A DNA stretch of 55,904 bases from an uncultured Oceanospirillales bacterium. Lineage in GTDB: Bacteria; Pseudomonadota; Gammaproteobacteria; Pseudomonadales; Endozoicomonadaceae. The DNA lies in contig CAMRBW010000007.1 of NCBI GenBank assembly GCA_947040555.1, forward strand, positions 1 to 55,904. Direction: 5' to 3'. Of the stretch, positions 16,660-25,262 are shown one piece after another. The notes beneath the pieces were generated by a model that had not been told where the DNA came from, did no database searches, and saw nothing but the letters and a program-made list of their open reading frames with translations. Positions within the stretch are counted from its first letter, which is position 1, and each line of letters begins with the position of its first letter. Position numbers and translations under genes: made by a program.

Positions 16660-16838
16660 AAGCCATCGGTTGTTGCACTCTGTGCTACCGAGGTGGGGTT
16701 TGGTGCTGTGTTAAGTTTGGCTAATAAGTGATTCTCACATCACAGCACCCACCATCCCATATAGGCTTAATTCCCACAAAAAAATACTATTTATATTGTT
16801 TATATTTGTGTCGTTTATAACCGGGCCATACAGAAAAT

Positions 16839-18227
16839 ATGATTACTCAGTCAATGGAGTCGTCGGACTCTTCAGCAAAAACGAAGAAAAAACTGGGAGT
16901 CTGGATGTGCGCCGCCCTCGTCGTCGGTAACATGATTGGCTCAGGCATATTTCTGCTGCCGGCAACGCTGGCCAACTACGGCACCATCAGTCTGGGAGGT
17001 TGGCTGTTTACCGGTATCGGTGCCATCTTGCTGGCGCTGGTGTTTTCACGTATGAGCCAGATCATTCCTTCTGCTGGTGGTCCCTATGCGTACAGTCGTG
17101 CCGGGCTTGGTGAATTTGCCGGCTTTCTGATTGCCTGGGGCTACTGGATCGGCCTGTGGTCCGGTAACGCCGCTATCGTGGTGGCTATGGTCGGCTATCT
17201 TGGCATCTTCTTCCCCTCTGTGGTGGAGAATCCGCTGCTGGGGGCCGGTATCTCTATCGCGGCCATCTGGATGACGGCCTTTATCAACTGCCGGGGTATC
17301 CGTTCAGCCGGAACCTTCCAGTTGGTCACCACCATTCTCAAGCTGCTGCCTCTGGGTCTGGTGACGCTGGTCGGTCTGTTCGCCATCAATCCTGAGAACT
17401 TTAGTGCGGTCACTTTCAATCTCAGCGGTGAAAGCAATTTTACAGCGATCAGCTCAACAGCGGCGCTCTGTCTGTGGGCTTTCCTGGGATTAGAGTCCGC
17501 CTGTGTCCCTTCCGAGAATGTTGAAAATCCGAAGCGTACCATTCCTCTGGCGACCATCCTCGGCACCCTGTTTGCAGCTGTGCTCTATATTCTCGCCACT
17601 ATCTCCCTGATGGGGGTGATCAATCCGGCAGATCTGGCACAGTCCACCGCGCCGTTTGCGGATGCTGCCCGACTGCTGATGGGCCCCGTCGGGGCGATGG
17701 TGGTTGGTGTGGGTGCCGTTGTCTCCTGCCTTGGCGCTCTGAACGGCTGGACGCTGCTGGCCGCACAAATCCCTATGGCTGCCGCCCGTGATGGTCTGTT
17801 TCCGCAGAGTTTCTGTAAGCTGTCGTCCCGTGGTACGCCGGTGATCAGCATTATAATCTCTACCGTGCTGGTGACGCTGTTGGTACTGGTCAACTTCAAC
17901 AAGGGGCTGGTTGGTGCGTTTAACTTTATTATTAGTCTGGCGGTTATGACCACCCTGTTGCCGTATACCATGACGACGATGTCGAAGCTGGTATTGATGC
18001 TCGGTCGCAAGAAAGAGTGCGGCAAACCGATGCTGAACACACTGGATATCATCATCACCGTTCTGGCCTTCCTGTACTCCCTGTGGGCGCTGGCCGGTAG
18101 CGGGCATGAGACTGTGTACTGGGGCTTCCTGCTGCTGATCGCCGGGATTCCGGTTTACGTCTGGATAGAATGGCAGAAACGTAAGGATAACGACGAGGTA
18201 TTCTCTCTGCCTCAGCACGCCGAGTAA
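16839..18227 (+). CDS. APC-family amino acid antiporter, AdiC-like
   Basis: A 462-aa inner-membrane carrier with about 12 transmembrane segments. It carries the unwound first-helix motif GNMIGSGIFLLPA and SAGGPYAYSRAGLGEFAGF, both shared with the arginine:agmatine antiporter AdiC and relatives such as CadB and PotE. WAFLGLESACVPSENVENPKRTIP matches the substrate-gate helix of AdiC, including its Trp. An exchange of a basic amino acid, or of arginine and ornithine as ArcD does, would fit the arginine deiminase nearby, but the substrate cannot be read from the sequence. The upstream region is AT-rich (16765-16838). A strong ribosome binding site is not seen, and the next in-frame Met (16854) is an alternative start. 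Confidence 0.85.
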   Translation: MITQSMESSDSSAKTKKKLGVWMCAALVVGNMIGSGIFLLPATLANYGTISLGGWLFTGIGAILLALVFSRMSQIIPSAGGPYAYSRAGLGEFAGFLIAWGYWIGLWSGNAAIVVAMVGYLGIFFPSVVENPLLGAGISIAAIWMTAFINCRGIRSAGTFQLVTTILKLLPLGLVTLVGLFAINPENFSAVTFNLSGESNFTAISSTAALCLWAFLGLESACVPSENVENPKRTIPLATILGTLFAAVLYILATISLMGVINPADLAQSTAPFADAARLLMGPVGAMVVGVGAVVSCLGALNGWTLLAAQIPMAAARDGLFPQSFCKLSSRGTPVISIIISTVLVTLLVLVNFNKGLVGAFNFIISLAVMTTLLPYTMTTMSKLVLMLGRKKECGKPMLNTLDIIITVLAFLYSLWALAGSGHETVYWGFLLLIAGIPVYVWIEWQKRKDNDEVFSLPQHAE

Positions 18228-18248
18228 CTCAAGCCGTTCCTCTGAGAG

Positions 18249-18282
18249 CCTGTTCACAACCAGCGAGAAGGTTGTGAACAGG
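18249..18282 (+). terminator. Strong hairpin after the antiporter gene
   Basis: A 13-bp perfect stem (cctgttcacaacc at 18249-18261, complement at 18270-18282) with an 8-base loop. It is followed by ttggcttct, a poor T-tract. It probably ends or protects the upstream transcript. Confidence 0.6.
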
Positions 18283-18404
18283 TTGGCTTCTCACCACACC
18301 TGATTCGGTGTTCCTCAAATTTTCCCAGCAAGAATCCACACAACGGGCCGATAACATTTTTTCAAGCAGTTAGTAGTCAGAAGCCCCGCAGGGAGTGCAT
18401 TTCC

Positions 18405-19292
18405 ATGGAGTTCAAGGATCCTAGCATCCGGTCTCAATCCGGGTATTATTCTTTTGCCGGTAAGTACAGTGGAGAGTGGATCTCACTGGAAAATATAGCC
18501 GGCTGTCGTCTCACCCGAAAAACAATGGCCTGCCTTGAGTACGGACTCGTTAACGAGTGTCTCAAGCTGATGGGGAGTGACGATGAGTGTGCCCGTCAAA
18601 AGGCAGAAGTGCGAGCCGATCTTGCCTTGATGGCAGTCGGTCTGCTGCGCTTCGAGCCAGGACGGGGGATGGTGAAAACGTCGGGATTTCTATCCCGGCT
18701 ACGGTTCTGGCAGATAGAACAGGCCTGTGCCTTGATTCAGCTGCAACCGGATGAATTGTGTCAGGAGGCACTCTGGCGGGTCGATGCACTGCCTGAGTCC
18801 CTTGTTGAGGATACATTGAGTCGGACATTGCGGGTCAGCCCCGGTGCGCCGGCAGAGCTGCCGGTCACCTTGTGTGACTTCTGGAATACCGGGCTGTTTT
18901 CGGAAAACAAGATCACCGCGGCCCGCTTGCTGGAGTGCCGTTCCAGAGCGGTAGAGTGGGTGGACAAACGCTGTTCCAATGATCCTCGCGTGATGTTGGC
19001 TTACTTGCGAACCCTGTATATCCATCTGCGTGAAAGGCCAGAAGCGGCAGCGGTTTACGTACTGTTTAAAAGACTTGAAGATGCGGTGGCCCTTTGGAAG
19101 CAGGGCTATTTGCTGGGCGAAGAGTTTTTCCGCATTGATGAGTCTGTCGAAAGTGGCATGCGTACCGGGCTGCAGGTGATGGTGCAGCATCTTTACGGCA
19201 TTCAGCGTAACCCGGACTTTCCATGGAGTGAGATGATCAAAGAAAGCTCACTGGGCATTGTCTGGCAGCATGAGGGCGATCAACAGAGCTGA
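18405..19292 (+). CDS. Hypothetical protein, no recognised family
   Basis: A 295-aa soluble protein, without signal peptide or membrane segments. It seems mostly helical, with many Leu, Arg, Glu and Trp (SRLRFWQIEQACALIQLQ, MLAYLRTLYIHLRERPE). The ATG follows a GGGAG site at good distance. It stands alone between the antiporter and the AbgT carrier. Codon use looks like that of its neighbours, so it is probably a real gene. I cannot assign a function. Confidence 0.65.
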   Translation: MEFKDPSIRSQSGYYSFAGKYSGEWISLENIAGCRLTRKTMACLEYGLVNECLKLMGSDDECARQKAEVRADLALMAVGLLRFEPGRGMVKTSGFLSRLRFWQIEQACALIQLQPDELCQEALWRVDALPESLVEDTLSRTLRVSPGAPAELPVTLCDFWNTGLFSENKITAARLLECRSRAVEWVDKRCSNDPRVMLAYLRTLYIHLRERPEAAAVYVLFKRLEDAVALWKQGYLLGEEFFRIDESVESGMRTGLQVMVQHLYGIQRNPDFPWSEMIKESSLGIVWQHEGDQQS

Positions 19293-19528
19293 TATTCGTC
19301 TCTTCAGGTAGGGTCTGCTAAATGGCTGACCGGCTTATCATAATATTCGAGATCGTGTTGGTGAAATGTTTGAAGTTGTAGTGCGATCTCGGCTTATCCC
19401 TGTTTTCTCCGTACCTTTTTTGGGTTTATACGTATCACCTTGGTGTAATTACTGAGCTGAAAGTCGCTCTTTCGTATGTAGTATCGGAAGCATGAAAAGT
19501 TTTCGACTATAGACAGCTAAGGAGTGAT

Positions 19529-21097
19529 ATGGAATCAACTCAGATGGAGCCGATGCCATCGGCTCAGAGCAGCCAGTCTGGCGCGCTGAATCGTTTTTTG
19601 AATATTGTGGAAAGGGCCGGTAACAGGCTGCCTGATCCAGCAATCATGTTCCTCTATGCCACCCTGATGGTCTGGGTAGCCTCTCTTGCTTTTTCCATGA
19701 TGAGCTTTGATCTCATCAATCCGCGCACGGGCGAAGCCATCGTCATAAACAACCTGCTGACCGGCACCGCTATGGCGGAATTTCTGGCCAGTATGGTTAC
19801 CACCTTTACCGGCTTTGCTCCTCTGGGTATCGTGCTGGTGGCCATGCTGGGTGTGGGTGTGGCCGATGAGGCGGGTTACATCAATACCGGCCTGAAAAAG
19901 CTGCTGAATATTACCCCGAAGCGTTATCTGACCCCGATGCTGATTCTGGTGGCGATTCTTAGCCACGTGGCATCCGATGCCGGTTATGTTCTGGTTATTC
20001 CTATCGGTGCGCTGATGTTCAAGGCGGCCGGTCGTCATCCGCTGGCCGGTATTGCGGCCGCGTTTGCCGGTGTTTCCGGTGGTTTCTCCGCCAACATCCT
20101 GCCTTCCGGCAGTGACCCGCTGCTGCAGGGTTTCACCCAGTCTGCGGCGCAGCTGCTTGATCCGGCTTATCTGGTGAATCCGCTGTGTAACATTTTCTTC
20201 ACCGCCGCTTCCAGTATCATCGTGATTCTGGTGGGCTGGTATGTGACCGAGAAGATTGTTGAGCCGCGCCTTGCCAGTGTTGAAGTCGATGGCGATGCGC
20301 CGGAAACCGACGTGGACGCTTTGACCGCTCAGGAAAACAGCGCGTTCAAACGTGGCAGCTATAGCATGCTGGCGGTGATCGCGCTGGTGACTGTGTGGGC
20401 ATTTCCTGAGAGCTCTCCGCTCCGTTCCGCCGCTGGCGAACTGACCTCTTACAGCGCCCCGCTGATGCAGTCCATCGTGCCGCTGATCTTCCTGATCTTC
20501 GTGACGCCTGGTGTGATCTACGGTTTCAGCACCGGCAAGTTCAAGAAGGCGGGTGATGTCTCTGTGGCTATGGGTAACACCCTGGGCAGTATGAAATCCT
20601 TTATGGTGATGGCATTCTTCTGTGCCCTGTTCCTGAAGGCCTTTGGTGACTCCAACCTGGGTACGTTGCTGGCGCTGTCTGGTGCTGAACTGCTGCAGTC
20701 TCTGGCGCTGCCTGGTGAGATGACCATCGTGTTCATGATCCTGCTGACCGCCACCGTCAACCTGCTGATCGGCTCTGCCTCTGCCAAGTGGGCGCTGCTC
20801 GGTCCGATCATGGTTCCGATGCTGATGGCTGTGGGCATCTCTCCAGAGCTGACTCAGGCGGCTTTCCGGGTGGGTGATTCTGTCTCCAACATCATCTCGC
20901 CGCTGATGGTCTTCTTCCCGCTGATGGTGGTTTACGCCCAGCGTTATGTGAAGAGCACCGGTATCGGCTCTCTGGTGGCGATCATGATGCCTTATACCGT
21001 GGCGCTGACCATCGTCTGGACCCTGTTCCTGCTGGGTTACTGGGCTCTTGGCCTGCCGCTGGGTCTGCAGGCTCCTTACGTTTATCCTGCTATGTAA
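19529..21097 (+). CDS. abgT: AbgT-family transporter
   Basis: A 522-aa inner-membrane protein of the AbgT family. E. coli AbgT takes up p-aminobenzoyl-glutamate, and other members export sulfonamides. The N-terminal amphipathic stretch SGALNRFLNIVERAGNRLPD is a family signature, followed by many transmembrane segments. VSGGFSANILPSGSDPLLQG and the matching C-terminal VGDSVSNIISPLMVFFPLMV lie in the two re-entrant hairpin regions. IGSASAKWALLGPIMVPM is also diagnostic. The start has AAGGAG six to seven bases upstream, and a strong terminator follows. Its substrate here is unknown; no abgA/abgB peptidase genes are present. Confidence 0.92.
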   Translation: MESTQMEPMPSAQSSQSGALNRFLNIVERAGNRLPDPAIMFLYATLMVWVASLAFSMMSFDLINPRTGEAIVINNLLTGTAMAEFLASMVTTFTGFAPLGIVLVAMLGVGVADEAGYINTGLKKLLNITPKRYLTPMLILVAILSHVASDAGYVLVIPIGALMFKAAGRHPLAGIAAAFAGVSGGFSANILPSGSDPLLQGFTQSAAQLLDPAYLVNPLCNIFFTAASSIIVILVGWYVTEKIVEPRLASVEVDGDAPETDVDALTAQENSAFKRGSYSMLAVIALVTVWAFPESSPLRSAAGELTSYSAPLMQSIVPLIFLIFVTPGVIYGFSTGKFKKAGDVSVAMGNTLGSMKSFMVMAFFCALFLKAFGDSNLGTLLALSGAELLQSLALPGEMTIVFMILLTATVNLLIGSASAKWALLGPIMVPMLMAVGISPELTQAAFRVGDSVSNIISPLMVFFPLMVVYAQRYVKSTGIGSLVAIMMPYTVALTIVWTLFLLGYWALGLPLGLQAPYVYPAM

Positions 21098-21110
21098 TTG
21101 CCGGGTTATG

Positions 21111-21149
21111 AAAAAAAAGGCGAAGCTTTTTACGGCTTCGCCTTTTTTT
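21111..21149 (+). terminator. Rho-independent terminator after abgT
   Basis: Eight A, an inverted repeat aggcgaagc/gcttcgcct and seven T form a textbook bidirectional terminator 13 bases beyond the abgT stop. Confidence 0.92.
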
Positions 21150-21166
21150 AGACCTGCAGATTATCT

Positions 21167-21260
21167 CGTCCAGAAAACCCGTCCAGAAAACCGGTCCAGA
21201 AAACCGGTCCAGAAAACCGGTCCAGAAAAGGACACCCATGGTCCAGAAAAGTCCAGAAAA
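21167..21260. repeat. Tandem repeat, 13 bp x 5, with further partial copies
   Basis: Units of the form (c/g)gtccagaaaacc begin at 21167, 21180, 21193, 21206 and 21219. Two more gtccagaaaa copies occur at 21241 and 21251, and ggacacccat follows twice. The copies abut, and seem to be derived from, the left arm of the hairpin at 21257-21302. Confidence 0.85.
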
Positions 21261-21302
21261 GGACACCCATAATTTTTGGTCAAAATATGGATGTCCTTTT
21301 CT
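21257..21302. terminator. Long hairpin upstream of the kinase gene
   Basis: agaaaaggacacccat pairs with atggatgtccttttct (15 of 16 positions, one G-T), with a loop of about 14 bases. It has A/T ends typical of a bidirectional terminator. Part of the right arm (tccttttctacc) is itself repeated just downstream. It could also be the end of a small mobile repeat. Confidence 0.6.
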
Positions 21303-21393
21303 ACCCTGTCCTTTTCTACCCCAGTCTTTCTTGCGTGCAACCAGCACTGGGCATACTAGTCTACGTTAGACTGTCGAGGCTGGGAGTAAGACC

Positions 21394-23445
21394 ATGAGCA
21401 AGCTCTGTTCTTCTGTATTTCTGTTCGCGAATCTTTCGATGTTGTTAGTTCCTTGTACCGCACTGGCTGGTAAGCCCAAATCCGTAACGAATGGCGTTCA
21501 GCAAGCTCCTGACCGTCCTTTGGGGGACACCAAAACATGCACCAAAGAGAGCTTCCCACAAAAATCGGGACTAAAAAAATGGATGGTGGCGACAATCGCT
21601 ACGGATTATCGTGAACTGTCCCATAACGATATATGCCAGAAAATGTGGAATGAGCCATTAACAAAGCGGAAATGGAACGTTGTGAAATTACAGGTGCTAG
21701 ATGATTCGTTTCAGAAACGATTGTCAGGAAAAACATACCCGGATGAAGAGATACAGGTAGAGGTGTTTGATAAATATTTGCGCAGCATTCAATCGAACGT
21801 TTCCTATTACAGCGAATGGTGTCGTCCTGATTTTAAGTTATTCGACTTCAAGATCAATGTCAGCATCCCCACCGACACAGAAAACAGAGACGTTCTCAGC
21901 AGCTTTCTGATTTGGTACCACGAAGGGGAAGATAATGGTGATGGCAGCCTGGGGGGATTATATGAATGCATTGCCGACATAATCTCCTCTCCCCTTAAGA
22001 ATGTCGATAGGTTACTCCCGCAGCAATCAGGCAGGGAAACGGCTTTTCCTACCGGGTCTGATGCCAAAAATTCAACGGTGAGTATCTTCTCGGGTAGCGA
22101 TGGAATGACCTATCTGGCAACAGACAATAAAGAAGACAGCCCCCGGTTCCAGGTATCAACACTTAAGGACAGCCAGAGCTCGTACCTGGTTGAACCCGAT
22201 TGGGACTCTCATCAGTGGATACAAGACTCCTCCAGTCCCTCTTCCCAAAATCGGTCACGCAGACGAAGGCACGAGACTGTGCAAATCACAGCAGAAGTGT
22301 ATCAGCCTCCGGTACAAACCAGTAGGAGTGATCGCCGCGATTACATAGTGGTTCCCGATCAAGATTCTATTGAAAATCAGCTAAAAAAGAGTAGCGTATC
22401 AGATATGTTGACTCCGCCATCAGAACCCTCGGACGGTGAGGGGAGTGTGTTTGGCTATATATTATCCTGGATTATGTCTTCGTGGGCGAAACCGAGGTCA
22501 CCACAATTAACGGATGTGGTTCATGATCTGGCAAAGCTGCGCCTGAGCGATGATGCCGTAGCAAATTACCGTGACCTGTATCGCATTGGTTCCGGGGGAT
22601 TCGGCGTAGTGCGCAAGGTACAGAATAAGGATTGCACTCTTGCTGTAAAATCAGTGGACGACAAGTTTTTTCTGAAGGAAGCGGTTGTTCTTCAGAAACT
22701 CAAGCATAAAAACATAGTTGCTCTAAAAGGGATAATCCTTCCAAAAAAAAAGGATGGGGGGTATCAGATGGTCATGGATTGCTATCCGGCGGATTTGTGC
22801 AATTTTGTGAATAGCTACGCTGAAAAGGGCCTTGAGGAACATATCGCCCGCATGATCATGGCTGACATAGTGCTTGCTATCGACTATTTACATGATTATT
22901 ACATCGCTCATACCGATCTCAAACCCTCCAACATTCTGGTTAACTATACAAGAGCCGAAGCTCCTGATCCCCAGGAGGCAGGCTCTGGGATAACGATAAA
23001 AATTAAAATCAACAAAGTTGTAGTGTCTGATGTTGGCACGGCAGTAGCGTCCAGGCTTACTCCCAAAAATTTCAGGCAGCATTCTGACGAGTACTACGCT
23101 GCTTTGGATACGTTAATCCTAGATGCAAAGAGTATGGACTGGGAAAAAAATGATATCTACTCTCTCGGCACCATCGCTTTTTTTTGCGGAACAGGGACTC
23201 GCCCCTTCCATTGGTATGGAAAGAAGGTTGTGTGGGATCGTGAGAAAGACCTGCGTAACGGCACCGAAGAATGCAGGGCGCGCGCCGACATTACCAGTGA
23301 AAGGTTGATAACCAAACACTTAAAAAAATTCTCTGACGAGGGGAAGGATTTCATCAAGAGCTGTTCCGCCCCCAATCCAAAAGACCGGTTAAGTGCTGCC
23401 AGGTTAATCGAACTTCCCTGGTTTGGGGTGACGTCTGGAAAATAA
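21394..23445 (+). CDS. Secreted eukaryotic-like serine/threonine protein kinase
   Basis: A 683-aa protein with a cleavable signal peptide (hydrophobic VFLFANLSMLLVPCTALAG). A long N-terminal region of unknown family (to about 385) is rich in Ser, Asp and Pro in its second half. The C-terminal kinase domain covers about residues 390-680. It has the glycine loop IGSGGFGVV near 397, the Lys of LAVKSV near 417, an HTDLKPSNIL catalytic loop near 504 (usually HRD) and SDVG near 545 (usually DFG). The catalytic Lys, Asp and Asn and the metal Asp are all kept, so activity is plausible; loss of the HRD arginine suggests activation without loop phosphorylation. A GGGAG site precedes the ATG. The export signal points to a substrate outside the cytoplasm, possibly in a host. 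The gene is flanked by repeats and transposase debris. Confidence 0.88.
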   Translation: MSKLCSSVFLFANLSMLLVPCTALAGKPKSVTNGVQQAPDRPLGDTKTCTKESFPQKSGLKKWMVATIATDYRELSHNDICQKMWNEPLTKRKWNVVKLQVLDDSFQKRLSGKTYPDEEIQVEVFDKYLRSIQSNVSYYSEWCRPDFKLFDFKINVSIPTDTENRDVLSSFLIWYHEGEDNGDGSLGGLYECIADIISSPLKNVDRLLPQQSGRETAFPTGSDAKNSTVSIFSGSDGMTYLATDNKEDSPRFQVSTLKDSQSSYLVEPDWDSHQWIQDSSSPSSQNRSRRRRHETVQITAEVYQPPVQTSRSDRRDYIVVPDQDSIENQLKKSSVSDMLTPPSEPSDGEGSVFGYILSWIMSSWAKPRSPQLTDVVHDLAKLRLSDDAVANYRDLYRIGSGGFGVVRKVQNKDCTLAVKSVDDKFFLKEAVVLQKLKHKNIVALKGIILPKKKDGGYQMVMDCYPADLCNFVNSYAEKGLEEHIARMIMADIVLAIDYLHDYYIAHTDLKPSNILVNYTRAEAPDPQEAGSGITIKIKINKVVVSDVGTAVASRLTPKNFRQHSDEYYAALDTLILDAKSMDWEKNDIYSLGTIAFFCGTGTRPFHWYGKKVVWDREKDLRNGTEECRARADITSERLITKHLKKFSDEGKDFIKSCSAPNPKDRLSAARLIELPWFGVTSGK

Positions 23446-23549
23446 TGAAGAAGAATAGAAGAGTAACTATTCAGCCCCCCCCCTAATCCAAAGCTGCAAA
23501 TCAGCAATTTTGTGCCAATATTGAGGGAGTAGTTTTTTGGTCACTGGTC

Positions 23550-23859
23550 ATGTCTTCCTTCTCTCCTGAAACACAACTCATCGCCATACTGCTTGTTATA
23601 GTCGCCGAACAGGCTGAGGTGATTTGTAAGCTGCAGGAGACCACCAAAGAACTTGAAAACCGACTCAACAAGCAGCAACAGCAACAGCAACAGCAGTAAA
23701 CCACCATCAACGGATGGTTTTTCCAAGTCTGGAGACAAGGAGCAGGCAGAGCCCTCTGGCGGTGATGACGAGAAACCTTCACCCAAGAGCCTGCGGTCGC
23801 GTTCCGGTTTGAAGCCCGGTGCCCAGAAAGGCCACAAAGGGTGTTGCCTTGAAGAATAA
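23550..23859 (+). pseudogene. IS66-type transposase, N-terminal remnant, frameshifted
   Basis: The frame starts MSSFSPETQLIAILLVIVAE with a leucine-rich coiled coil, then runs out of frame in a CAG/CAA-rich stretch near 23672-23699. The next frame continues with NSSKPPSTDGF and SGLKPGAQKGHKG, both hallmarks of IS66 transposases (TnpC). It ends at a TAA (23857-23859) far short of the catalytic core. Only the N-terminal part survives and no terminal repeats were found. Confidence 0.8.
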
Positions 23860-23865
23860 AGGGGC

Positions 23866-24171
23866 GCAAAAGAGCAAGCCGGGACGCAAACGTCCCAAAT
23901 ACGAAGCCCGCATCGGGAGCATCCGAAAACCGCGCAGAATCGGTATTCGAGCGACATCCACGCCAATCATGTCGAAGCGCAAAATGCTGCCCTGCGCCAA
24001 GTGCCCTGCGCCAAGTGTAAGGCAGGACTGCAGCGCACTCTCGACGTTCACCAAATCACCCATAACTTCATCCGGCCCCATTGGATCACAGGCAAAGTTC
24101 CGGCAGTGGCTTTGGGCATTATTGAGGGCGCATTGTGCCTGGAAGATCTCCTTACCATGCGTCTCGTTTAA
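23866..24171 (+). pseudogene. Remnant of a second DDE transposase, C-terminal part
   Basis: The same frame stays open for 101 codons after the IS66 stop, without a start codon. It reads SSDIHANHVEAQNAALR, then LQRTLDVHQITHNFIRPHW and GKVPAVALGIIEGAL. The spacing of HANHVEA and the NFIRPHW...VPAVALGI ending suggest the C-terminal end of a DDE transposase. A piece between these blocks looks deleted and a short duplication (ctgcgccaagtg) lies at the junction. I am not sure of the family. Confidence 0.5.
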
Positions 24172-24241
24172 TTCCGAGTCAGACTCGGCAGGGAATCCTT
24201 GCGTCTTTTTTAGCTGAGCAAAGAGTTTGAGCCCAGTGCCT

Positions 24242-24271
24242 TCAGCAAAATATGGGTCAGCAAAATATGGG
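24242..24271. repeat. Tandem repeat, 15 bp x 2, ending in a dispersed motif
   Basis: tcagcaaaatatggg occurs twice. The second copy runs into caaaatatgggtgtcctt (24261-24278), which matches 21281-21298 upstream of the kinase gene at 17 of 18 positions in the same orientation. Confidence 0.75.
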
Positions 24272-24331
24272 TGTCCTTGATTTTCTTGATCTTCTCCTCG
24301 ATCCTCATAATTTATTAGGAGGATAAAAAAT

Positions 24332-24916
24332 ATGTTCTTTCAGCCATCCAGAATCAGTTTTGATTTGCCCGATTGGTTAGAAGATTTTTCCAAAAATTAT
24401 GTTTCAAACCCAGATCTGAATAAACGGATGGATTTTGTTATTGCTGCATCAAAAAGGAATGTTGAGCAAAATACGGGAGGTCCTTTTGCCGCAGCGGTAT
24501 TCGAGGTCAACACAGGGAAGCTTATTTCCCTCGGGGTTAACCTGGTTACGACACAAGGCATGTCTATTCTACATGCAGAAATTGTCGCATTAGCCATTGC
24601 TCAAAGGAAATTGGGAACCTATGACCTGGGAAAGGAATCAGCAATACCCCATGAACTCATAACAAGTACAGAACCGTGTGGTATGTGCCTGGGAGCTATT
24701 CCATGGTCTGGCGTGCGGCATGTCGCGACAGCAGCCAGAGATGAGGACGCAAGAGCCGTTGGTTTTGATGAAGGCGCAAAACCAGAAGACTGGATTCAAT
24801 CACTCACCAGCCGGGGGGTAAAAGTGAGTACAAATATTGAACGAGAGTCGGCCTGCTCGGTTCTCCAACGCTATATAAAAAATAATGGCAGTATTTATAA
24901 TCCGGAAGTCAGCTAG
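24332..24916 (+). CDS. Nucleoside/purine deaminase, cytidine deaminase-like fold
   Basis: A 194-aa cytoplasmic zinc enzyme. The zinc-site motifs are HAEIVAL near residue 86 (His ligand and proton-shuttle Glu) and EPCGMCLGAIPWSG near residue 113 (two Cys ligands). The second motif is of the guanine deaminase/TadA type. The order and the C-terminal region resemble nucleoside deaminases related to GuaD more than the tRNA enzyme TadA, which is shorter. The probable reaction is deamination of a purine or nucleoside; the exact substrate is not known. A strong AGGAGG site lies before the ATG. It follows transposase debris, so recent transfer is possible. Confidence 0.8.
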   Translation: MFFQPSRISFDLPDWLEDFSKNYVSNPDLNKRMDFVIAASKRNVEQNTGGPFAAAVFEVNTGKLISLGVNLVTTQGMSILHAEIVALAIAQRKLGTYDLGKESAIPHELITSTEPCGMCLGAIPWSGVRHVATAARDEDARAVGFDEGAKPEDWIQSLTSRGVKVSTNIERESACSVLQRYIKNNGSIYNPEVS

Positions 24917-24959
24917 CGCGGGAAAGCTTGAGTAGCCATACAGGCTGTCAGGCAAGTAA

Positions 24960-24981
24960 GGCGAAGCCAGCAAGCTTCGCC
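24960..24981. terminator. Hairpin between the convergent deaminase and feoC genes
   Basis: ggcgaagc/gcttcgcc is a perfect 8-bp stem with a 6-base loop, placed between two convergent genes. The T-tract is poor on both sides. Confidence 0.45.
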
Positions 24982-24995
24982 GTTCGTGAGGCTTA

Positions 24996-25262
24996 TTACT
25001 CCCGCTCTGAGCAGACCAGAGGAATAAGCCTGACAGGCTGTGCGGATAAGATCCAACGGTAGTAATCACCACTCTGCCCGCGATCACAACCGCCACAGGC
25101 CTGGGCACAGCCCACCTCGATATGTTCTACCATCCCCTTGCGTTGCCAGTGGCTCAGCATGCCGGCGATAGCACTTTCCTCCCGGTCGAAGTGAGCAGCC
25201 AGCTCCTGCAAGCTGACCGGCTCCCCTCGCCCGATAAGAAAACGCCGCAGATCTCCCAGCAT
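24996..25262 (-). CDS. feoC: FeoC-type ferrous iron transport accessory protein
   Basis: An 88-aa protein with a winged-helix pattern: LGDLRRFLIGRGEPVSLQEL, then EESAIAGMLSHWQRKGMVEH. A cysteine cluster (CAQACGGCD) in the wing could hold an Fe-S centre, as in known FeoC proteins. It regulates FeoB stability or acts as a small iron-sulphur sensor. The start at 25260-25262 overlaps the feoB stop (TGATG), which shows translational coupling. The frame extends 72 codons upstream inside feoB, but only the part from here on is FeoC. Confidence 0.88.
   Translation of the reverse strand: MLGDLRRFLIGRGEPVSLQELAAHFDREESAIAGMLSHWQRKGMVEHIEVGCAQACGGCDRGQSGDYYRWILSAQPVRLIPLVCSERE

Noticed and set aside
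19348..19391. Riboswitch in the abgT leader
   Set aside because: There is an 8-bp inverted repeat with a 28-base loop, but no match to any riboswitch core that I know.
23446..23520. A poly-C run after the kinase stop as a frameshift site
   Set aside because: It lies beyond the stop codon and the following frame shows no continuation of the kinase.
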